A program made the position numbers and the translations under genes. From Dugong dugon (lineage: Eukaryota > Chordata > Mammalia > Sirenia > Dugongidae): 64,000 nt of DNA. Shown in pieces: positions 34,076-46,029 of this stretch. Position 1 is the first letter of the stretch, and each line of letters begins with the position of its first letter. The stretch covers positions 60,467,501 through 60,531,500 of the forward strand of contig CM057469.1 of assembly GCA_030035585.1 (NCBI GenBank), given 5' to 3'. The notes under the pieces were generated by a model. The model saw only the letters and a program-made list of their open reading frames with translations, had not been told where the DNA came from and made no database searches.

Positions 34076-34543
34076 TACTTTAAGGAAAACATTTTAACAA
34101 CTATTCTAAGACGGTAGAGCCTAAATCATCCTAAAGTTAATTTCAGCTTTTCAGTTTAAGATGACATGTTGTCAAATCTTTTTGTGCTCTTCATTCTTTC
34201 AATTTCTGGTCTGTGCCAGATAAAACTTCAAAATTTATTAATAGGGCCATAGAATAAGCAATAATATTTAGATATTCTGCTACTATATCCTCCTGGTTAT
34301 CAGGCAGATTGATAGATTTTCTATTTACATAAGTCCTCAATGGGTCTCTTGGAAAAGCTACCTTGTGGGAAAAGGGAGTCTATCAGAAATACCAGTGACT
34401 GAGCTTTTGCAACAAAGTTGGGTCATAAAGACTACTAGTGGATGTAAAGTAATTCCCTAAGTACGTAGAAACTCACTTTGAACATTTTCAAAAACAAAAA
34501 ACTGGATAACATGTATAGAGACTAATTTCTTTTGCAGACCACT
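34076..34543. other. Unassigned sequence
   Basis: Nothing recognised. Confidence 0.4.
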
Positions 34544-34697
34544 TAGTGGCCCTGGTAGGGAAGTGGTTAAAGAGCTCGACTGCTAACCGAAAGATTGGCA
34601 ATTTGAATCCACCAGGCGCTCCTTGGAAACCCTATGGGGCAGTTCTACTCTGTCCTATGAGTCGTTATGAGTCTTTTTTTTTTCTTTTTTTTTTTTT
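34544..34697 (+). mobile_element. AfroSINE, short form, T-rich 3' end
   Basis: gtggccctggtagggaagtg, gctcgactgctaaccgaaag, tatggggcagttctactctg. The 3' end runs into a T-rich tract instead of the usual gaatcgactcg tail. Confidence 0.9.
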
Positions 34698-36386
34698 AGT
34701 TTTAATGGTATCACTTAAAGTCTTCCCTGGTCTAATCTCAAGGGAAAGAGAAGGACTGCCTATTTCTGTAGCTGAAGTACTGAAAGAGTGGATCACTTCA
34801 AATAGTAAACTATTTGCACTGTGAAATAAAATGGCACAGCTTCACTCTGTGAAAGAAAAAGAGGAAGAGCTCAGGAAGAACTACGGAAAGAATCATGCTC
34901 TGATGTGAAGGAGCGTGGCACCAGCCCTGAATGACATACACAAGAGAGAAAGAATCAACAACACACAGAGTGTTTTGGCTTGGTAACCTGTGACATCCTT
35001 ATCGCCTTTGCTCTTTAGAAATGCATTTCAACAATAAGCAGGTTCAGTTAAAGGGAAGTCATGTTTTACTTTTCAAGTGGTGATATAATTATTCAAAATA
35101 GCAATTAGCATCATATTAACAGGTTTTAAAAATTAAGAAGAGGTGAGAAATTTATCACCCAGTGCTATTTCAAAAAGGTGTATATTAACTTACATTTTTA
35201 GAACTTCATGGTTGAAGAAGATTCTCTCAAGAAAAGTAATAGAATAGATCATAGAACCTCAGGAGTAATAAATCAGAGAACACAGTGAGTAAAAGAAGAT
35301 TTAAAATACGAAAAGCCTTTAGTTGCAGCTAAATGTAAGGAATCTAAATAACCAGCAAGGAGAAAAAATACTTGGAGGGACATTCACAATACAAGATGTA
35401 ATATTCAAATAATCATATAACAGTAAAGATTAGAGAAATGACAAGGTGGCATGTTTGCAGTGGATATTTCTACATGAGCCAAATTCTCCATTCTTATTTT
35501 AAGCATTGTTTTACAGAATGTTAATTCTACAAAGGCATAATTACCAGGCTACTCACATAACCTAGGATTTGGACATGAAAGAAAATTAATGCTTCAGAGA
35601 AAACTGATTGATTTTACATAGTCGTCGTTAAAACCAATGGATGATAAAAGTTTACTGAATATTAATTACATGCTAAAATGCATTCATTTATAAAAGATTT
35701 GAAATATAAACACTATGTGCCAGCCACTACGTGAGACACTGCAAATATAAACATGAGTGAAAAACAATCTCTGTCCAAAGCTGCTCAGAGTTTGATAGAA
35801 GAAACGTTCATCAATAACTGCCATCATTTAAAAAAAAAAATCAAATTAAGGAAATTATGTTGACACCTTGTTTTGGTCTCAGCAGTTTTATACAGGCATA
35901 ATTGCTTCTGCTGTTTCTCAGGAGTTTTCTTATTTCCTTTCTACTTAAAAAATACTATCAGAAGGATGTGTGTTCTGCCAAGAAGAGAACATTCCACGGT
36001 GATCACCAAGGCACTAGAAAAAGCACAGTGAGAATGAGGCCCATGCAGGACATGTTATTGCACTAATCCAGGAAAGAGCTGAGGAGAACACAAACTTCTG
36101 TGTTGTATGGTGGGTTAGTACTAATACATAGCAGAGGTGGCTCCAAGAGTAGTATATAAAGGAGAATTAGTCAACTTATAAAATAATGGTATACATTTGA
36201 GCAGGGTTCTGTTTGTGTTTTCAAGGTAGGGTTTTTCTGCCTTGGTCAAAAGTTATTAAAGGATATTTCCTAATGATAAACAAAACAAAAAAAAGTAATT
36301 AGCCATGGGCATCTTATATTTCCACACACGAGATATTTAACTACTCCCTGTAACAGATGGGAACTAAGTGAATCAAATTATTGGAG
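34698..36386. other. SINE-free segment, unassigned
   Basis: No lineage-specific repeat. AT-rich; a weak L2 scrap at 35,690-35,830 is listed separately. No splice-flanked frame that I would defend. Confidence 0.4.
35690..35830 (-). mobile_element. L2 3' UTR scrap
   Basis: cactatgtgccagccactac, ctgcaaatataaacatgagt and aatctctgtccaaagctgct match the complement of the L2 3' end. Confidence 0.5.
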
Positions 36387-36576
36387 CAGTTGTTCTTATT
36401 CTTCAGTATGTGTACGTATCACTAGGGATGTTTATTTAAAATTCAGATTCTTGAGTCCTGTCTTCAAAGCTATAATTCAATACATTTGGGGCAGACTCCA
36501 GGAAACATCAGTTTGGACAAAAATTTCAAGAGATTCTGATAAATATGATGTGTAGATCAGATTTTGAGAAACAATT
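36387..36576 (+). mobile_element. MER5A-like hAT-Charlie element
   Basis: cagttgttcttattcttcag, cactagggatgtttatttaa, aaattcagattcttgagtcc, ctggataaatatgatgtg-like centre and attttgagaaacaatt. Ends are imperfect inverted repeats (cagtkgttctt / gagaaacaatt), about 190 bp, as in MER5A. Confidence 0.65.
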
Positions 36577-39154
36577 ATTAAAAAAAGAGTATTAAAAAAA
36601 TAAATCACTATTGTCTTTATTTTCAGAAATGGATTAGGTCTAAGAGTCTACCATTTGGGAGTATCCCAATGTATTGATAACTAGAACCTAGTAACCAGCT
36701 TTTTGTCACATTAACCAGAGAGGAGTGGCATACGTGAGAAGTCCATCCACCATTTTCCCCCTTGGTCTCATGACAGATATTGAAAATGATCACTGTACCC
36801 TTCCCCACTGAGCCCAGATGTCATCTCAGGCATGGTCTGCTCTAAGTCAGAATCTGTATCTAAAATGGTAGCTATTCTTACGAGCTAACACAATTGGATT
36901 CTACCCTGTAGCTAGGGAAAATGAGTCAAATTAAACTACTACTGTATTTTTGAATAATTGTTTTTAATTACAGACTGAAGTATCCTATAAATTCTCTGAT
37001 TTAAATATTTGTTAAAATGCTCTGAACTGCTTGACATAACCAACCAGATAAATGACACATGTTACCAAAAGCCCTACCATATCCTTTGTGAGATCACCTC
37101 TGCTGATCTACCAGGTAATGCAGGTCATAGACACCATAGGATTTCATGATGATGGTATACATGAAATAATACTGTGTTCTTAATTACTTAGTGGTAGATT
37201 AATTGCATTTCTAATATTTCAGAAGACTGAAAGAATTATCGAGTGACTCTAAGAAAAAGAATTAGTAATTAGGATATTCCACTACAGTTATGCTTATAAA
37301 TCACGGACAATTGCAAAGTTGCCTACAAGAAATATTGGTAGGTACATAAAATACAAACAGCATTTCATATTCTAAATAGGTCACTTTGCTTATATTGATT
37401 TGGTTTCAAAAGGTACAGTTTTAATATCATTGATTTTTGTAAACAAAAATCATAAACAAGTACTTTTAAGCTTATTTTTAAAAAATCATCATCAATAAAG
37501 GATTTAAAATATATGACAAGAAGAAATATGAAGTCAATGTATAATTTGTATCCAAGACAATAAAGAAAATTAAAACAAGTAGTGAGTCATACTGCAGAGT
37601 AAGTATTCTTTTCAGTACGGTTATCCTTGAGCATCTTTAGACAATTAAATATGAGATTTGCATTCAGTATTTCTTTAGGGTTACATTCAAATGGATTTCA
37701 TCAGTAAGGATTAGTATAACACAAAACTCAATTCTTCTGCCAATTCAAAGTTCCACTGAGCTCATACTTTAAAAAGCATCTCAGATTTAAATACAGATTG
37801 GCCTATGTTGGACAATATTTTTCTTTGAGAATTTCTGTGAAGTTAATAAAGGACATATTGCATATATCAATGTTATATTTACTCACAGACCTGTTCCTGG
37901 AATATTTTTTTCATATATACATGCTTTACGTAGGATGTGTGCATAGTTTACACTTGAGTGTCATATCTTCACAAAGAGAAGACAGAATCCTGCTATCTTA
38001 CTTAATTTTATTTCTGTATCTCAGACAAATCAAAAATATAATCATGTTGGAGTCTAAAAGAAATCACATGCCACCTAGAAAGGCAGAGTCTACAATTCAC
38101 ATAATAGGGGAAAATGTTTTCTAAATGAATGGCATCTCTCTACTGGAATTAAAGTGTTTTCTTTTTCCTCTTACCATGAAATTTCACGATAGTATTTAAT
38201 AGATTAGCTTTATTTAAATAATACTTATGTCTTTTATAAAGATGATGTAAGCTGGGGCATTATCAGGCTGACATCAATCCAATCCAATTTGACATTGTTA
38301 TGTATAGTTATAGCTTTAGGTAAAGTAGCTTTGTAGATAATCCTAGTAAAGAAATAAAGACCACAGGCAATCATATTTGAAAGTCAACAAAGATCACTCT
38401 CAAGGTATTTCCCATACAAAATGGTTATTGCAGAATCTGTCTCTAATCAAACCTGAAAACAATACAAGTCTCAGCCCATGTGCTAAGAAAAAATATGGCC
38501 CGTGGCTCATCATTAAGAAATGGAGATCAGATTAACCTGGATTCATTTATAAGGTTTAGTCATAAACCAATCTGAGAGAAAGATTCTGAAACGGAACGGA
38601 CTAAGAAAACTTAGTTCAGTAAGAAGATAACTTAGAAAGTTCCTTCTTCAATCACAAATGTTCCTTATTAAAAATTTCAGTATATATGGGTTTGCCTATG
38701 TATGCCTTCCCACAAATGAGAGGATTTCTAATCAAGGACTATTATTAGCTAGTTAAAAAGTTTGAAAAATCCAACAGTAAAAGACTCTAGAAAAGAAAAA
38801 AAAGTAATTTAATTGAATCACATTAGAACTTTATGAGTTAAAGATCCTAAAAATTAAATCTTGAACATGAGACTATGATAAATGAAAAATATTGGTATAT
38901 TATTCACCAATACTAATTCATGAGCCATAAAATATCACTAATAACCTCTTTATTTAGCATGAAATTTTGCAGTTGACTTGATGAACGTTAAAAATAAAAT
39001 TCTCAAAGGCTTTCCGTGGGTTTGCTCTCATACTTAATCTCCGAGATAATTTTATCCACCATAAGTTTTTAATTCCTTAACAATGGACTTTTCTAACGAG
39101 AGGAGTTCTAGTAATATCATTAGCTATCTTAAACCCTTTCTGGAGGCAAATAGA
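36577..39154. other. SINE-free segment, unassigned
   Basis: About 2.6 kb without any recognisable insertion. The 108-codon ORF at 37,798-38,124 is AT-driven and lacks splice or homology support. Confidence 0.4.
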
Positions 39155-39159
39155 CTACG

Positions 39160-39335
39160 AGAAAAGAAATAATAACAAAAGTGAAGAGTAACAAGAAGAA
39201 AGGAGGGACAGAGGAAGGAAGAAAGGGAAGGCAGGGGAGGGTGTGCACAGGAAAAAACTGAAAAAAGAGGAAAAGAAAAAAGGGGTAGAGACTTCAGAAT
39301 TGGCAGGAGAAAAAGAGGAAAAAGCCTTATGATTA
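39160..39335. repeat. Purine-rich (GA) low-complexity tract
   Basis: About 85-90 % A/G over about 175 bp (ggaggaaggaag-, gaaaaagaggaaaaag-like). Potential triplex-forming strand asymmetry. Confidence 0.85.
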
Positions 39336-39474
39336 ATTAATCTATGCAATATGGAGAAAAGGAAAGTTCACAAAGTAAGGAAAAGCAGCGAAGACACACT
39401 TCACATTTTAATCTTGGGATAACGTTGACTGTGTATCATTTTCGGCACACAAATTTTCTCTCTGTGTGTATATA

Positions 39475-40103
39475 CAGTCACGCGCCACATAATTCTGGTG
39501 GGGCAGTCTGACCGCATGTATGTCTGTGGTCCCGTAACTTTTTTTTTTTTTTTAAAGGGAAGTCAACTCTCCTTTTATTATTTCCTCCTAATGGTTTTAA
39601 AGACCTCAAACCTAGACTCTTGCAGCACTGGGCCAAGGGAGGGATAGGGGCAGGTGAGGCAGAGGACATGGCTCTGGGTGTGGGCTCTTGAGCTTTGTCC
39701 AGTCTGCAGGGAGGGTGGGGTGGGGCTGTAAGAGCCAGGATGTTCCTGCTCCTTAGGCTGGCCAAACAGCCTGCAGGGGCTGGGCGTGGCTCTGCTCCCT
39801 CTTCGCTCACTTCCTCTCGCTCCTTGCACTGAGTTCTGGGCCATGGCCTTCACTGCCACCCACCCATTCCTCTAGCCTCTGGCAGCAGCTCCAGCAGCAG
39901 CAACAGCGGCCAACCAGAAGCGGGCTCCCATAAGCTTTTAATGTAATAGTCTTTGCGAGGGTTGGTTCATAACTACCGGTTGTAATAAGTAGGATGTTAA
40001 TAACCTGGGGACGGCTTGTATATAATATGGTATTCGCACAATGTCCAAACCACAAATCCTATTTCACAGAACATGTCAGTATCGTGGACATGGTGACGCA
40101 TAA
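39475..40103. mobile_element. Tigger-like MITE interrupted by a retrocopy
   Basis: Left end cagtcacgcgccacataatt after TA; the right half carries tattcgcacaatgtccaaac, cctatttcacagaacatgtc and gtgacgcataac. The right half is the complement of the left half of the element at 41,248. The right terminal bases are lost. Confidence 0.65.
39538..39925 (-). pseudogene. Processed retrocopy of an unidentified GC-rich mRNA
   Basis: On the minus strand a GC-rich block ends with AATAAA (39,574-39,579), 20 nt, then a 15-A tail (39,539-39,553). It is flanked by 8-bp near-identical duplications tcccgtaa / tcccataa (39,530-39,537 and 39,926-39,933). These are hallmarks of L1-mediated retrocopying. A minus frame from 39,859 is open for 93 codons and its stop overlaps the AATAAA; its MAQNSVQGARGSERRG start and VFKTIRRK end match no protein I know. 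A (CAG)-like stretch lies at the 5' side. It could be a 3'-UTR-only copy in which the frame is chance. Confidence 0.6.
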
Positions 40104-40254
40104 CTATTTTATTTTTTTATATATGTAATTTTAAGTGCAATAGTTAATTTTCTAACTGTCACTGAAAGAGTAAGGATTCAATAACATTAGGGTAGAAATT
40201 GTTATACATAGTAGAGATTAATCAGCACTAAATGATGGGAAGAGTAATAATATT

Positions 40255-40400
40255 CTGGAGCAGTGGTTAAAAGCTATGGCTGCTAACCAAAAGGTTGTCA
40301 GCTAGGTTCCACTAACCGCTCCTTGGAAACTCTGTGGGGTGGTTCTACTCTGTACTACTGGGTCCTTGTGAATTGGAATTGACTGGATGGCAACGGGAAA
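40255..40400 (+). mobile_element. AfroSINE, short form, head-truncated
   Basis: gcagtggttaaaagctatgg, gctgctaaccaaaaggttgt, ctccttggaaactctgtggg, tail gactggatggcaacggg. Confidence 0.88.
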
Positions 40401-40772
40401 TTAGGTTAGTAATGGTAAAATGAGAGTTAGTCAAGTATATCATTCATTAATGAGATAAATTTTGTTTCCCAAGACACACAATTTTGACCTCAACTAAGAG
40501 AGTAAGTAGAAAGTACAAATAAAATTGGGCATAAGAAAAATTAAAACAGTTCAAACTAAGAACAGTCAACAAATATTTGAAAAATAATAAAACACATATG
40601 TAGACCTTCATATTGCAATTCATAGGTTTTGCAAGTTATATCCATATTTATCTCACTGTTCCTATGTTTATCAACATGATGACCCCAGGGAGAAAGATTA
40701 GGTTATATTTAATAGCCAGGAAAACCCTGTGTTTTCAAATTTTCACTCAACTACTAACACAGGTATGGGGAT

Positions 40773-40933
40773 TGAAGTCCACCCAGTGGCCCCATGGAAG
40801 AAAGGCTTGATGATCGACTTCCATAAAATTGCAACCACTGAAAACCCTATGGAGAGCAATTCCGCTCTGAAACATATAGGGTAGCCGTGAGCTGGAACAG
40901 ACTCAGCGGCATAGGGTTTGGTTTTTTGGTTTT
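40773..40933 (+). mobile_element. AfroSINE, long form, 5'-truncated
   Basis: ggaagaaaggcttgatgatc, gacttccataaaattgcaac, cactgaaaaccctatggaga and tail ggtttggttttttggttttg. Its middle block is the clearest match to the RTE 5' UTR. Confidence 0.88.
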
Positions 40934-41247
40934 GATAAAGTCACCCAGGAATAATAGTTGCAAATATTAACATCAAAGGTATGTTTTTATTTCATCTGCT
41001 GCCAAAGCACATGCACTATGTTTCAAGTTACGAATTAATGATAACAATGATAAAAATGCCTTTCTTTGTTTGATTCATCAGAGTAATTTAGTCTCACAAA
41101 ATTGCTTTTATCTGTAGAAATAAGCTAAACATATTCAATACAAAAAAAAACCTACATAAAAGCAAAATGAATTACCAGGCAAGATTGTATTCACTTTCTT
41201 TGGGGAGACTCAATTTGTCTAATTGTAGAGGAAATAATGTGTATGTA
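40934..41247. other. Unassigned sequence
   Basis: Nothing recognised. Confidence 0.4.
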
Positions 41248-41712
41248 TAGTCATGCATCACTTGACATCCACAATATGTTCTGTGAAATAGGACGTTCAG
41301 TAATTTGGACGTTGTGCAAACACTATATTACATAGTAAAGTATATATGCTTCCTCAGCCTCTGTTCCCCTCTCCAGTCCCCCCAGATAATCCACTAACCT
41401 GCCTGGGAAGAGCAACTGCTCACTCTGTGTCATGAGCAAGTCACAGAGGTTCTACCGAGTGTGGCAGCCACTCATCCTGACATGTCAAAGTTCACTGACC
41501 TCCAATGATTTGTCCATGCCTCTGCATGGGACTCCTTGTTCCCCTCTCCTTCCCCCCTCTGCCCTTTTCTTCCTCGGTTCAGACAAGCATATATACTTAG
41601 CCGTATATACTTAGCCATATACACTGTATACATTTAGCAAAGCTATATGGGATTATGGCTGTATATGCAGTCCAGACATTGCCATATGATATTATGCAGT
41701 GCATGATTGTAT
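41248..41712. mobile_element. Tigger-like MITE
   Basis: Ends tagtcatgcatcacttgaca and the complement tacaatcatgcactgcataa form inverted repeats. gttctgtgaaataggacgtt and ggacgttgtgcaaacac are shared with the complement of 40,000-40,100. Interior CT-rich; no transposase frame. Confidence 0.65.
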
Positions 41713-42364
41713 ATTTGTGTAAAGAGGTAGTGTAAATTTTATTCATCGGAATATCTCTTGTGACAAAGCCCTGTATTTGTTGGGAGGAAGAGTTTGATAA
41801 ACTGCTAGGATAAACTTCTAAGTGAGGAATTAATCACAAAGGGCCTACTTAAACACATAAAAAAAAAAGTGAAACATGAAACAAGTGAGGAATGACGAGA
41901 AGGAAGAAGGCAGTGGGGGTAGGAGGACAACCTGCATTACTGATATTGGATTTTTTATTGACCCTGGGGTCTGGAGCCTGGGAGACAGATTGAATTTTAT
42001 TTACGAAATAGACAAATACAACATTTCTAGTGCCCAGAGAGTCATGAAGTTGACCATGTTTCTTCTATTTGTATCATAAACTGTACTTGTGGGTGATTCA
42101 TTGCTTCTTATCACTAATTATATAAATGCCAAATACCATTGCCTCTTCTACTCTTCATTTATTTGTTAATTCATTTAGATTTATTCTCTCTAGAACTTCC
42201 TTTTTTACAAAATTGAGTATTCTATAAAAATCCTGCTTAAAGAAACTTCAGTGAAAGGATGTCTACGGAATCTCTAAAAGAAGACAAACTCTTTGGTTAA
42301 ATCATTTCATAATACCACTGGGAAATTTTTTAAAAAGCTTAATTACTTTAACATTATTTCCATC
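41713..42364. other. Unassigned sequence
   Basis: AT-rich, nothing recognised. Confidence 0.4.
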
Positions 42365-42800
42365 AAAAGGTGGGATCTATATGATCATTTCTTGATTCTG
42401 GGCAGGCTTGTGACTGCTTCAACTTATAGAGTATAAGGGAAATGAAACTATATGCCTTCCAAAGCTAGGTCCTAAACAGCTGGCCCATGCAGCTTCCACT
42501 TGATTTTCTGGGAACATTTGTTCTCTGGCAACCCCCTATTCCCACCCAGAACCCAGATGTCATGCTCTGAGAAGCCCAAGTCACATGGGGTTGCCACACG
42601 TAGATACTTAGATCAACAGACCTAGCTAAGTGGGTCCTTCAGCCCAGCCAATAGACATGTCAGTAAATAAGCTGTCTTGAAAGTCTTCCCAGCTGCAGCT
42701 CTAGATACTGTGGAGCACAAAAGAGTCATCCTCCCTATGTGCTAGCCTAACCCTGACCCACAGAATCCGTGAGCATAATACAATGATTCTTGTATACCCT
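42365..42800 (+). mobile_element. Ancient LTR-like element
   Basis: aaaggtgggatctatatgat, gggcaggcttgtgactgctt, cagcttccacttgattttct, cagccaatagacatgtcagt and ctgacccacagaatccgtga recall a mammal-wide MaLR/ERVL LTR. Exact family not named. Confidence 0.5.
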
Positions 42801-42973
42801 AGCTGGAGGGCGGTATATAATGCAGTAACATTAACTACTAATATTTACTAATATTTTCTAGAATTTGACTGAGGTAAGGTACTTTAAAATCGTCTAGTTA
42901 ATTTTTTTCTTCTCTCTCCTTTTTTACCACATAAGCAGTGATGTGCTAGTAAATGTTTGGGGGGTGGGGGGAA

Positions 42974-43150
42974 ACTTGCTATCGAATCGATTCAAACCCA
43001 TGGCAATCCCAGGTGCTTCCGAGTAGAACTGGGCTCTGTAGGGCATCCAATGTTGTGATCTTTAGGAAGAAGATCAGCAGCTCTTCCATGATGCCTCTGG
43101 ATGAGTCTGAGCTGCCAGCCTTTCAGTTAGTAGTGTAGTGCTTTACCATT
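42974..43150 (-). mobile_element. AfroSINE variant
   Basis: tgctatcgaatcgattcaaa, gaactgggctctgtagggc, aagatcagcagctcttccat, gccagcctttcagttagtag. Same variant group as 9,000 and 53,812. Confidence 0.72.
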
Positions 43151-43152
43151 TA

Positions 43153-43355
43153 CTCTAACCTCATTGCCGTCAGGTCAATTCTGACTTATGGCAGCCTTGT
43201 AGGACAAAGTAGAACTGCCCCATAGGTTTTCCAAGGCTGTAATCTTTAGGCAAGCAGAGTGCCACATCTTATCTCCTGCAGAGCCACTGGTGCTTCGAAC
43301 TGCTGACCTTTTCAGCTAGCAACTGAGCTCTTAACCACTGGACCACCAGTGCTCC
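43153..43355 (-). mobile_element. AfroSINE, long form
   Basis: cattgccgtcaggtcaattc, gaactgccccataggttttc, ctgtaatctttaggcaagca, ccttttcagctagcaactga, head ending accagtgctcc. Abuts the variant SINE in the same orientation. Confidence 0.9.
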
Positions 43356-43848
43356 ATAAATAACATATAGGCTAAGATAATTTCTAGCTTGAGACTTGTT
43401 TTAATATAGCTTAATTAATTTTTAGTACATTAAATCAAATTGTTTTAAATGATACATTATTTAAAAGAAATTATGATAATAAGAGATCAGTAGATCTAAA
43501 TAGTATACATAAATCAGGACAGTTTTTCTTAAATATACAAGGAAAATAAACACTTCATATATTTAATATGGCATTATATATTTATTGTAAGTAAATAAAA
43601 CCCTAATTTAAAAAAGCAAATTGAAAAATAGGTAATAACTACTTTGAGTGGCACAGTCATAAGATAAATTGTTACCTATTCAAAATGGGCTTCAGTTTTG
43701 CCTTTGTGATTAATATAGACAAGGAGTTTATAAATTTATATCATAAAATATTGCATGAGGCTATTAGAATGATTATTGTAATGGATTAAAATTCTACCAA
43801 AGTCTATTTTATAATTTATATAATGTTGCTGGACTCTACCAAAACAGG
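43356..43848. other. Unassigned AT-rich sequence
   Basis: Very AT-rich; nothing recognised. Confidence 0.4.
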
Positions 43849-44188
43849 GAATATTGGTGGTTTAGTGGTAGAATTCTGGCTTTCCATGCAGGAGACCTGG
43901 GTTTGATTCCTAGCCAGTGTACCTCATGTGAAGCCACTACCCATATGTCAGTGGAGGCTTGTCTGTTACTATGACGCTGAAGAGATTTCAGTGGAGCTTC
44001 CAGACTAATACAGGCTAGGAAGAAAGGTCAGGTTATCTGCTTCTAAAAATCAGCCAGTGAAAACCCGGTGGATCACAACAGTCTAATCTACAACCAGTCA
44101 TGGGAATGACATAGGGCTGGGTAGTTTTGTTCCTTTGTGCATGGGGTTGCCATGAGCCTAGGGCTGACTGGACTGCAGTTAACCACAA
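43849..44188 (+). mobile_element. Chimeric SINE: tRNA-Gly head, RTE body and tail
   Basis: Head ggtggtttagtggtagaatt (A box) to gggtttgattcctagccag (B box) follows tRNA-Gly, with TCC at the anticodon position. After it, ggagcttccagactaataca, gaagaaaggtcaggttatc and ccagtgaaaaccc match the RTE 5' UTR at 15,195-15,360, and gacatagggctgggtag plus gcatggggttgccatgag match the RTE 3' tail at about 18,270-18,330. A distinct head from the AfroSINEs on the same RTE parts. Confidence 0.75.
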
Positions 44189-44477
44189 CTACCAAAATAT
44201 GAGTTGATAGAACAACAATGGCTATAAACAACCAGGCGTTTAAAATGTTTGTTTAAACCATCTACAAATTATTATAGATGATACAAGTTGAGTAAAGCTA
44301 AGTATTGTATATATGCTTTATGTAATATATTCACTAATGAGAAATGATATAATGACATAATTATTAACCCCTGTCTTGCCTTTTGAAAATGAACACTGTA
44401 GATCTTTCTGTTTCTTATAACTTTGTAAAAATATTTCTGTGTTATTATTAGAAATAAAAACATCTGCTGGAGTTAGC

Positions 44478-45125
44478 CAAACAGTGAGGTTAAGGACACA
44501 TACTTCTGACCCCTACTGTAAGGACATAGTGTGCAATTACAAATTTAGAAGGAAGAGTCCACCCAAGACCACCTGACAACTGCAATTTGGGGAATTTCCA
44601 AACCACCTTCAAGTTGGATAATTCACTAGAAAGACTCACGTAATTTACTCACTGCAAGCTATTATACTCATGGATACAGTTTATTACAGTGTAAGGATAT
44701 AAATTAGAACCAGCCAAAGGTAAAAGATGCATAGGGTAGAGTCAAGGAGGTTTCAAACATGAAGCTTCCTTTGTCCTCAGAATGTGTTACCTTCAAGGAA
44801 CTGATGCGTGAAAATATGCATAGAATATTGCCAGTCAGGAAAGCTCACTCAAACTTTGGTTTCTGGAGTTTTTATTGGGGCTTACTGATTGATTGCCCAC
44901 ATGGTTGAATTCAGTTTCCAGCTCCCACCCCCTTGACTGGAAGTTGAGCTAACACCATATAGCCTAAGATGTCCACCATGAATAACAAAGACACATCTAT
45001 CACTCAGGAAATTTCAAGGGTTTAAAGTCTACCTCCTAGGAGCTGGAGACAAAGGCCAGGCCTCTCTTTGGTTGAGGCCAAATTCCTTACCACACAGACT
45101 ACCAACCTGGCCTTTGGTTGAGGCT
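44478..45125 (-). mobile_element. Old ERV LTR, antisense
   Basis: tacagtttattacagtgtaa, ataaattagaaccagccaaa, gtagagtcaaggaggtttc, cactcaaactttggtttctg and gattgattgcccacatggtt follow the complement order of a mammalian ERV LTR. The class I assignment is tentative. Ends not defined. Confidence 0.5.
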
Positions 45126-45128
45126 CTC

Positions 45129-45798
45129 TGTCTTAGGCTGCATTCTCAAGAGAAGCACAACCAGTAAAGCATATAAATATATAGAGATTTATATCAAGGA
45201 AACAGCTCACGTGATTGTAGAGGCTGGAACATCCCAACTCCATGGATCAGGATAGAGGCCTTTTCTGATTTACACAGCCCCAGAGGCTGGCAAACCCAAG
45301 ATCAGCAGGTCGGAGAACAGGGCTCCTGCTCACAGGCTGTGAAGGTTGACAAATCCCAAAATCAGCAGGCAAGATCACAAACCTTCTTCTGATTCATGTA
45401 GCTGCAGGGGCTGGTGAACCCAGGATCAGCAGTTCGGGGAGAAGGACTCTTGCTCACAGGCTGTGAAGATCGACGAATCCCAAAATCAGCAGGTAAGCTG
45501 CTAGCTCAAGTCCCAAGATCCAGAGGTCAGATGACAACAGGCATCTGCAGGACCCAGAACAAGCCAAAAACCTTGGCAAGGCGAACAGGAAGGAAGTAGG
45601 TGATGGAGGGCCGAAAGATGAAGGCTGAGGGGGAAGTGAGCGGCCACAGGCCCTGCCCCTGCTGGTGCCACTCAGCAGATTCCATCATGGGGGTGATCAA
45701 ATATCAGATTTCAACAAGAAAGTGATCACAACATTATGCAACTGCCAAAACACTGAGAATCATGGCCCAGCCGAGTTGACACACAGTCTTAACCATCA
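45129..45798 (-). mobile_element. LTR-like element with internal duplication
   Basis: Starts tgtcttaggctgcattctc, has a short AT run, agatttatatcaaggaaaca, then gctggcaaacccaagatcag units, gagaatcatggcccagccga and ends gacacacagtcttaaccatca. Same family as 51,892-52,515. Flanks ggctctc / gactctc are near matches. Longer than the sister copy because of a 125-bp tandem duplication. Confidence 0.75.
45266..45493. repeat. 125-bp tandem duplication inside LTR
   Basis: Units at 45,266-45,390 and 45,391-about 45,493 both read aggctgg/ggggctgg, aacccaagatcagcag, ctgctcacaggctgtgaag and aatcccaaaatcagcagg. The sister element has one unit (52,128-52,233). Confidence 0.85.
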
Positions 45799-45805
45799 GA
45801 CTCTC

Positions 45806-46029
45806 ATAGTAAAATGATCATATGCTGGGTAGGGATTTAAAGATTTAAAGAGACAACTAATTCATCCTATACAGCTATTATATACTTTCATATTTTTGTA
45901 CTAATTCGATTACTCTTTCCCCACTTGATCTACTAAAATTTGTAAATTATAATAAATATGTGCATAACTATTTAGCATAGAAATCAGTCAATGGTTAGAT
46001 AAATCCAACACTTCTTCAGGTCAGTCATT
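45806..46029. other. Unassigned sequence
   Basis: Nothing recognised. Confidence 0.4.

Noticed and set aside
37798..38124. 108-codon plus ORF
   Set aside because: Very AT-rich, hydrophobic low-information sequence without splice signals, family motifs or repeat origin.
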